Source of the DNA: Symbiodinium sp. CCMP2592
Taxonomy: Eukaryota > Sar > Dinophyceae > Suessiales > Symbiodiniaceae
Length of the DNA: 64,000 nt
NCBI GenBank assembly: GCA_905221615.1
Contig: CAJNDT010004013.1
Span: 457,501 to 521,500, forward strand
Direction: 5' to 3'
Part shown: piece by piece, positions 32,282-41,200 of the stretch
How the letters are laid out: the number at the start of each line of letters is the position of its first letter
How positions within the stretch are numbered: position 1 is the stretch's first letter
Notes under the pieces: model-generated
Seen by the model: only the letters and a program-made list of their open reading frames with translations
The model's database searches: none
What the model was told of the DNA's origin: nothing
Program-made: the position numbers and the translations under genes

Positions 32282-35200
32282 GTTACATTTATATACGCAA
32301 AAATACGTATAGTACCAGAAGAGTGTAGATGTGCAAATATGCGTATTTCCGTGTCTGTGCTCGGCCGTTTTTTTTCTGGCATGGAAGACGCGGCTTCGAC
32401 TTCCACTCACGCCAGCCACAGTCCTGATGGTTCAAGCTTCCGCATCGCATGCCCTTTCAAGTTAAGTTCTAAGCGTCGGACGTTTCGATGTGGGCTTGAG
32501 CATCCACTGAAGTAGCAGATCTCCGGCTCCGTGCTTCGTCATCAGACGCCTCACCAAACAGGCATGACCCACCAACGGTCCAATGGTAAGGCCCTCGCAC
32601 GTCCAGTTCAATCTCGTTGGCGTACCATTCAAGTACCCTGCCGATGACACTAGCGGCAGATGACAAAAAACAGAAATGTAAGCATCCTGCCTCACACGGT
32701 GCTCGATCACCATCTGGATGGCGTGGACGAACGGGTCTGTTGAAGTTGTTGGCCAGTCTACGACCTCGGACAAGTCAAATAGTGCAGCCGCCGTTGCCCG
32801 CCGAGCGCGACTGGCTCCGGCTGCCCCACGAGGACGAGTGGATCCGCCTGCCGAGCCGCCCGCCCAGCCCCACGGCACTGCGGGCGTCATTTGAGCGCGG
32901 CGAGGCTCCTGGACGCGCCTGCCGCAGGGCCGCGGCTGCGAGGCTCCCCAAGCCCGATCACCGTGGACTCGGGCTCCGAGGAGATGCATTTGGCCATGCC
33001 CGCACAGCCACGCAACGCTGGAGGCACCGTGCGCAGAAGCCATGCCCGCAGTTCAAGATCTCCACGTACGACGGCGCAGCGGCCCACCTCTCCTCGTAGG
33101 CTAGTGGTTCCAAGCACAGCAGGCATTCCTCCCGCAGGTTCGCCTTGCTCTTGGCCTCCCGCAGTTCCTGCTTGAGGTGAGCGAGGTCGTCCGCCATGGC
33201 TGCACCGCATGCCAGATCTACTCTCGAGCCCAAGATGCATCGGATGAGAAGGCTGTGGCCAAACAAGCTCCTGTGTCCAGCACGCTCCTACGCAGCAAGC
33301 TCCTCTGCTGCATCCTCGCTGACGTCCCCAAGGCGACTCAAGCGCTTTTTTATGGCTCGCTCCGGGGCTTCATGCTGGTCTCGGCGCTTTGGCGAGCCAG
33401 TGAAAGCTGTGCCTGTTCAGTGCCAGCTCCAGGTGCTCGCTGTGTTCGCAGTCTATGTCCATGTCTTCTTCTGATCCAGATGCACCCGACCAGAATCCAC
33501 ACCGAGAAGAGGACAGCTTCACCAGCAGCTTCCAGGGTCCCTGCAAGGACACATGGGGCGCAGGGCGGAAACAGCGTGCACGATGGGCGCCTTGGCCAAC
33601 TGGGGCTGGAAGGCCTCTTGCCATCTCTTGCCTTGCCGGGCGACAGCGCATGAGTGCATGCCGCAATGAGGCCTGCACGCAGGGGCCTCGGTCGCAGCGG
33701 GGATCCGTCAGTGTCCAAGTCAACCGCTGCTTATCGCCACAGCCAAAGCTGCGGTAGGCCACCAGGCGTGCGGCCGTGGCAGCTTCTGGTAAGCCTCCCG
33801 GCAAGGCGAGGTCCAAGGTCTTCTTCTCCCAGTCTGCCACGGCAGGCAGCCGCAGCAACAGCTGCATCATGACCTGAGTCAGATGAGGGGCCCCCTCTGA
33901 GTGCAAGCAGCAGATTCTGAGATGGCGGCCTGCAGGGACATGGCTTTCCCGCAGGCCAGCACGGCGCCTCCGGGACGCGTGACCACCCAGCCATCGGTGC
34001 CGTCTCGTGTGAGCCAGCTCCTGATCTCCGCCTGCCAGACAAGAGCAGGCATCTAGCTGTTGCCGACGATCCCTGCCTGCACACTCGGAGGGAGCTGAAG
34101 CAACATGAGGGAGTCGGGATGCAGAAAGGCCGCCCACTGGTTGGCTTGACAGAGAAGAATGCAAGACAGTGCCTCCCAGCCCTGCGTGCACCCCAACAAT
34201 GTGGCGAGGGAGGGAAGAGATTGTGAAGGCCACTTTTTGATGCCGGCATGGCGTCCATGCAACTGTAGGCACGGCCTCAGCCGGTTTCGTGAAAAGCGGT
34301 GAAAGCGCTAGAGGAATGCCTTGCCGTCGTTCACAAACTCTGCATACGGCTGTGTCACAAAGTGCCTCGTGGCTCCGGCGTTCGTAGAAGACAGTGGGCC
34401 CGTCCCAGTCCCTCACGCTCACGGAATATGGTGTCTTCCCAGCGCTCCGTTGAGCTTGCATGCACCAGGTTCCAGGGCCGGTCTTCGAAACCGTGCATCG
34501 GCAGGCTTGACGAACCCAGCAGCTGTGAAGCGCCTGCACCAGGGCCGCTCCGCTGGGCGCGAAAAGGTCGACTTCGACTCGACACTTCTCTTCTCGATCT
34601 TCAGCGAGCGAAATGGAAACTTCGGGCACGATCTCCAGGGGCAAGAGAGTCTCCAGCGCCGCTCTGATGTCGAGAGCGGCCGCCCGGTCGTCCGCCTTCG
34701 TCGTGGGGTCGGTGAAAGCAAACGCGTTCTCGAGCCCGTCCAATTTCACCGTCCAGAGGCGCACCACGCCGAGGCCGGAGCGGAAAACAGCAGCGGAGAG
34801 CAGCGGACGACAGCGGAAAACAGCAGCGGAGAGCAGCGGACGACAGCGGAAAACAGCAGCGGAGAGCAGCGGACGACAGCGGAAAACAGCAGCGGAGAGC
34901 AGCGGACGACAGCGGAAAACAGCAGCGGAGAGCAGCGGACGACAGCGGAAAACAGCAGCGGAGAGCAGCGGACGAGAGCGGAGAACAGCAGCGGAGAGCG
35001 GCGGACGACAGCGGAAAACAGCAGCGGAGCGCAGCGGACGACAGCGGGAAACAGCAGCGGAGAGCAGCGGACGACAGCGGAAAACAGCAGCGGAGAGCAG
35101 CGGACGACAGCGGAAAAAAGCAGCGGAGAGCAGCGGACGACAGCGGAAAACAGCAGCGGAGAGCAGCGGACGACAGCGGAAAACAGCAGCGGACGACAGC

Positions 35201-38200
35201 GGAAAACAGCAGCGGAGAGCAGCGGACGACAGCGGAAAACAGCAGCGGAGAGCAGCGGACGACAGGGAAAACAGCAGCGGAGAGCAACGGACGACAGCGG
35301 AAAACAGCAGCGGAGAGCAGCGGACGACAGCGGAGAGCAGCGGACGACAGCGGAAAACAGCAGCGGACGACAGCGGAAAACAGCAGCGGACGACAGCGGA
35401 AAACAGCAGCGGAGAGCAGCGGACGACAGCGGAAAACAGCGGAAAACAGCAGCGGACGACAGCGGAAAACAGCAGCGGAGAGCAGCGGACGACAGCGGAA
35501 AACAGCAGCGGAGAGCAGCGGACGACAGGGAAAACAGCAGCGGAGAGCAACGGACGACAGCGGAAAACAGCAGCGGAGAGCAGCGGACGACAGCGGAGAG
35601 CAGCGGACGACAGCGGAAAACAGCAGCGGACGACAGCGGAAAACAGCAGCGGACGACAGCGGAAAACAGCAGCGGAGAGCAGCGGACGACAGCGGAAAAC
35701 AGCGGAAAACAGCAGCGGACGACAGCGGAAAACAGCAGCGGAGAGCAGCGGACGACAGCGGAAAACAGCAGCGGAGAGCAGCGGCAAGCCCTAGAAGGAA
35801 GATATGAGCGCTCCCGAAAACTCGGGGTACCTTATTTTGGGGTCCTTATAACAAGGATCCTACTATTTTTGAGTATAGGGTTATACTATATTAGCGTCCC
35901 TTACTTTCGAAACTGCCCAACCGCTTTTCGAATTCCCCAGGCCCCGAAACTCTAAACCTCAGAAGGGAAACCTCAAGAACCAAACCCTAACCACTAGACC
36001 AAACCCTACCTTAACCCCAAGTAATCTACCTTTTTCAGGTCTTATATAAAGAAATCATATTAGGGAACCCTAAAATGGTAGGTTCCTCAGGGTCCAGGTA
36101 AACCCCTGACTCCGAGGCTTGAAACTCAAAACCCTAAACCCAAACCCTCAGCCTAAACCCCAAAGCCCTGAAAAGCATAAACCTACACCAATGCAAGGTC
36201 CCAGTGACAGAACAGACCGTCTCGCAGGCTGTTCCTGCGGCATCGCCTCAGTCAGTGACTCGGCCTACTTCGGGACTGGGGTGTCACGGTTCCGTGGTTT
36301 AGGGAATTTGGGTTCTAGGATCTGGGGTTTAGGGATTACTATACTGAACTAGCAAAACTTGTAATTTTAGCTGCATTTTAGCTGTTTCTTAGGGATTAGA
36401 ATAACCAAAAAATACAAAAATCTTTCTAAGTACCAGATTAGGGTTTCAGGGTTTGGGTTTTAGGAATTAGAGTTTCGGGGTTTCGGCGTCACGGTCGAGA
36501 CTTTAGTTTTGCCGGCTGAGGAGTCTTTCCCTGTTGCCTCTTCAAGGGTGCTTTAAAGTCTTCAGTGAGTCTTGATAGACTTCCTAGGATACCCAGTAAC
36601 CTAAGAATAAGCAGGCCTCTCTTTGTGGTATTGGGTAACTTTATAAGGAACCTAGAGCTGCAAAAAGGGAATAAGGGTACTACTGGGCATCCTAGCTTCA
36701 GCATTCATGTGAAGTACATTGTTGAGACTAAACCCCAAAAAAATGAAAGCAACTGCATGAAAGCCCTATGACCTCACCCTGAACCCTAGACCCTAAACCT
36801 TAAACCCTGAAGCATGAAAGCCCTATGACCTCACCCTAAACCCTAAACCTTAAACCTTAAACCCTGAAGCCCGAACCCTTGGAGGTCTGAAACAGCGCCC
36901 CGAAACTGTTCAGGGTTTAGGGTTTAGGGTTTAGGGCCGTTTAGGGTTTAGGGCCGTTTAGGGTTCAGGGTTCGGTCCGCAAAGAGCATTGGGATTGAGG
37001 CCGAGAAAATGCAGGCACACGTACAAACACACATAGAACGCATGTCCAACCGCACTGGTTTCGGTATCTGGTCTACAGCATACGTGGTACATGCATACAT
37101 ACATTCTTTCATACATTCATACATACATACAAAAACAGAAATGTGAAAAACACTAACAAACAAGCAAACATACATATACATCCATACGCACAAAAGACAC
37201 AAACAAGCAACCAAACGAAAAAACAAGCACATATACATTGATACATACCGGAGTTTTGGGCAAATGCGTATCGGCTTGCCCCTAAACCCTAAACCCTAAA
37301 CCCTAAACCCTATACCCTAAACCCTAAACCCTAAACCCTAAACCCTAAACCCCGAACCCCACACCCAGAAGCCCGAGAGCCGAGACAAAGCTCTAGGGAC
37401 CCGAAACCCGAAACTCTGAGCAGCACGGTTTCGGGGCACCTTTAAAGGGATCCCTGAAGAGTTCCTTAAAGGATTCTATAAGGGTTCTTTAAAGGGGTAT
37501 CGGGATTCTCGGAAGTCTTCTACTAGACCCAAGAGTAACCCAGGCATAAAAAGGATGCCCTTTTTGGTTTAAAGGGGCTTATAAGGGAACCTGAACCCTA
37601 AAAAAGGGAATAAGGGCCTACTCTGGGTCCTAGGTTTAGGGGACAACCCTAAATACCTGAACCCGACAAGAGCCGGATTGAAAAACGAAACTAAGACACG
37701 AAATCCTTGTAAAACCCTTACAACACCCATTCCAAAAAGCCGCAGAAAGTACCCAAAATAGTAGGATCCTTGTTTTCAGGACCCCAAAATAAGGGCCCAC
37801 GAACTCCCATGCCGGACGGGTGGCTGGTTCTGGTCAAGCCCGGAAGGAACCGCTTGCGGCAAGGACAGGGCACGGCGCTGCCCATCCCATTTCCGATGCG
37901 CGGCAGGAAGTCTCTGAAGTGTAAGATCTAGGTTTAGGAAAACATAGTCATCCTTTTAGGAAGATCTAGGTTTAGGAAAGCTTAGTTATCCTGTTAAGAC
38001 CTGGGCTTAGGAAAACATAGGTATGCTTTTTTTGATTCGGGGTCAAACTCTGGGAGTGAGACTTGCGGGGCCCTATGGGTCTCTCCATAGTAGCTTGGGA
38101 GTTGGGGGTTGGTTTAGGGTTTAGGGTTTAGGGTTTTAGGGTTTGGGGTTTAGAGTTTTAGGGTTTAGGGTTTAGGGTCTAGGGTTTGGAGCCTAAGCCT

Positions 38201-41200
38201 GCGAGTCTGTAGGGTCTTTGGCTTCCGGCCTCTGCGATGTAGTCTCTTGTGAGACGATACCGAGATTGTAGAGATAGACCCCTTCAATCACAAGGTTTAG
38301 GGTTCTGGGGTTTGGGGTTGAGCGCTGCGGGTTGTAGGATTTGCGTTTGCTCTCAAACGGAGCGTTGTGATGTTTAGGGCTTGCGAGGGAAGTTAAGTTT
38401 TAGAAGTTAGCACTTGGTTTTGCCCATTCGCGTGTGGACCGAACGAACATTTGCATTTGGGGGGGGGGGGTGTCACAGTTCATGAAGTTGAACTATCGTT
38501 CCAACCTTGATTTGCCAAGGAAAAGCGCAAACGCGGAGTAACGACTTCAGCAAACCTCAAAAGAATGACAAAATCAGCAGACTCAAAGAAGGCATGTGTC
38601 CAGGTGGCACGTTCTAGGCTAGTCCCTGCAACTAGAAACCCTTATCACTAATCAGCGATGGGAAATCACGCTTCGTCACCCTGCTGACCAACCAGTTTGC
38701 CCGCCTAGGATAGAACAGAGGCCAATGTCAAATCAAAACAGCTGGACTATGTCATACTAGACATATGCCGAGCTTGTCTTGGAAGTATGTTGCTAATTGT
38801 TGGCGCTTGCCATGCGACGGTACAAGCAGCATTTTCTGCAAAGATCATCCTGCCCCGAATCCCCAAGCCCTGAACCGTAAATCATAAGCCACAACCCCTG
38901 AACCCTAAACCCTAAACCCTGAACCGTAAACCCCATTCCCTAAACCTGAACCCTAAACCCTAAACCCGTAGTTGCCAAAGCCCTAACACCCTCAATAACC
39001 GGGCCATGAACCTTGAGCAAGAAGCCCTGAAGCCCTTTTTGGGGTGGTGGGTTGGTCTATCGGGTGTGGTGCTTCGGCTTTGGAGTTTAGGATTTCGGCT
39101 TGAGATTTAAGGTTGAGTGGCTCACTGGCCCAGAACCCAGGGAAAATAAGGGTTGACACTTTCAGAATCGACCACCTTAGAAGAATCCCCAAAAAAATTG
39201 AAAAGTCGAGCTTGCAGCCAATACTTGGAGGCTCATGGGACTTAGTAAGTAAGGTTATAAGTGGGGTTATAAGTCCCCTAAGTATAACCTACTTATAACC
39301 TTACTTACTAAGTCCCATGATCCTCCAAGTAAGGTGGTTACTGGAACACAGGAACTGGCCTGCCCGACAAGGAGTGCGCGCCAAGCAAGCCGCCCAGCGC
39401 GCGGATCACGACCTGTCGTGGACGAAAGACTCGTCAAACCCAAAACCCCCTCAGTCCCTAATCTCCTAAACTACTGAACCTTAAACTGCAAACTCGAAAG
39501 GAGAGTATTTGGGATTTAGGATTTCAAGACCTGAACAGTCATCCTGCTTTCTGAGGGCCTTGATACTGAGATTCCTATTCAACCCTTTCTTGGGGAAAAA
39601 CTTAACTGATCAAGCGTCAGCGTTGATCCTTACGCCGACGGCCCTCCGCAAAACACTGACCCTCACCCAAAAAATGCAGTGCGCCCATCTGCGACTGAGA
39701 AGAAGAAACTCCTATACCAGCATTGCGGCGATAGGTTCAATTACTTAACTGGCGGCCCGCATCTCGGCGTTCTCCAAATTAAGACAGTAAGACTTTACCT
39801 TCTATTATCATGTTAGATGTGACGGTGAGATGGGCCTTCGTAAAAAAGGCTAAACCCAGCGAAATATCCATCCGTCCCCCATCTCGTCGAAACGAAAGCA
39901 GCTCGTCTCAAGCCTAGCGGTCTTGGGGTCGAAAGGGCTGTTTTGCAAAACCCTAAACCCTAGAGCCTACGTATGATTCCGGCGTGGAGACTTCCTGCTG
40001 ATGTAGGAACCTGATTAAGAAACCCTGGGTCTTTAATAGGGTTCCTCGTATGAAACCTACAATGTGGGGCTTTATCAGGTTCCTACATCACCCCAACATC
40101 AAAGCTCCAGAACTGGCAACGGGTGCAATCTATGCCGCATTGGGCTTTCAAAAAAGTCTCGAGTGTTCAAGTCAATCAATGGCTTGGGGGATCACTCTAA
40201 AAGGGCTCTGTTCAGCTCTTTTCCAACATCACAGAAACGCATAAACAGTTGCAGTTGATACTAACCAAAGTAGAGTAGCAAAACCCATCTCCAAACTCCA
40301 TGCCTACATATTGGCACTAAAAGACTGCGGCAATCTGCGTGCCTCGAAGACCGATATCTCTCGATCTGCTGTGTCGAAATCCAGGTCTCTCTCCACGAAA
40401 GCCAATCCTGCGAAGCGGCTGCATTCCGAAAGCTTGTGGCTTCGCATCTGAGGTTTGGGGTTGTTCAGAAACCCCCCTGGCCTCGGTCTACTAACCCTAG
40501 GCTGTTTATTCTGAGCCCAAATGTGCCTGCTTTGAACACAACACATGTAGGGTCCCACAACTTCTCTTTTGGTCCCTTCGTTACAGCAAACCCCACAAAT
40601 TTCCAATGGGTCGACACTTGCAGCAGGAGCTAAACCCCATGAATCCTGACGAACCGTGACCATTTACAACGCTTCCTGAAGCGCCACGGAACCCCTGCAG
40701 GAAAGCCTTAAAGGAACCCTCACAGAATCGTCAGAGAAGCCTTAAAGGAACCTCTACTATAGAAGCCATAAAGGATCCCCTATACAAATCTTAAAGATGC
40801 AACAAAGGAACTTCTAGCAGCCTGAACGGAACCCCTACAGAAGCCTTAAAGGAACCCTTGTGCAACCCTTATAGGAGCCTATACCCCATAGCCTTTTGAG
40901 CAGCGACAACGCCTAGCTCAAAGCCTCCAACCCTGAAAGCCCCCCAAAACCCAAAAGCAAAATGTCAAAAAGCCATCCTTCACCAAAAAATCCTAAAAAG
41001 CCCCAATCTAAACCCCATGCACACTAGGATGCCCAGTAACTTAGGAATAAAAAGGGCTCCCTTTTGGTATTGGGTAACTTTATAAGGAACCTAGGACTAC
41101 AAAAAGGGACTAAGGGTACTACTGGGCATCCTGGTACATACCTGAACCCGGAACCCTAAGCTCTTCTAACCCTAAACCCTAAACCCTAAACCCTCTTCTC

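Noticed and set aside
32617..33653. Plus-strand frames of 158-160 codons
   Set aside because: Arg/Ala/Pro-rich shadows of the RING-finger region, which reads sensibly on minus.
33370..35787. An 805-codon minus-strand frame as a single protein
   Set aside because: The first ~330 codons are the translated 33-bp minisatellite. In the remainder the best protein-like sequence moves between all three frames.
34321..35955. 544-codon and 393-codon plus-strand frames over the minisatellite
   Set aside because: They are open only because the 33-bp unit lacks stops. Their non-repeat parts are the reverse of minus-strand coding-like sequence.
39750..39800. Minus frame LENAEMRAAS as a GH47 exon before VVIRALGG
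   Set aside because: The exon at 40343-40407 already ends in SVFE and joins VVIRALGG directly with family spacing.
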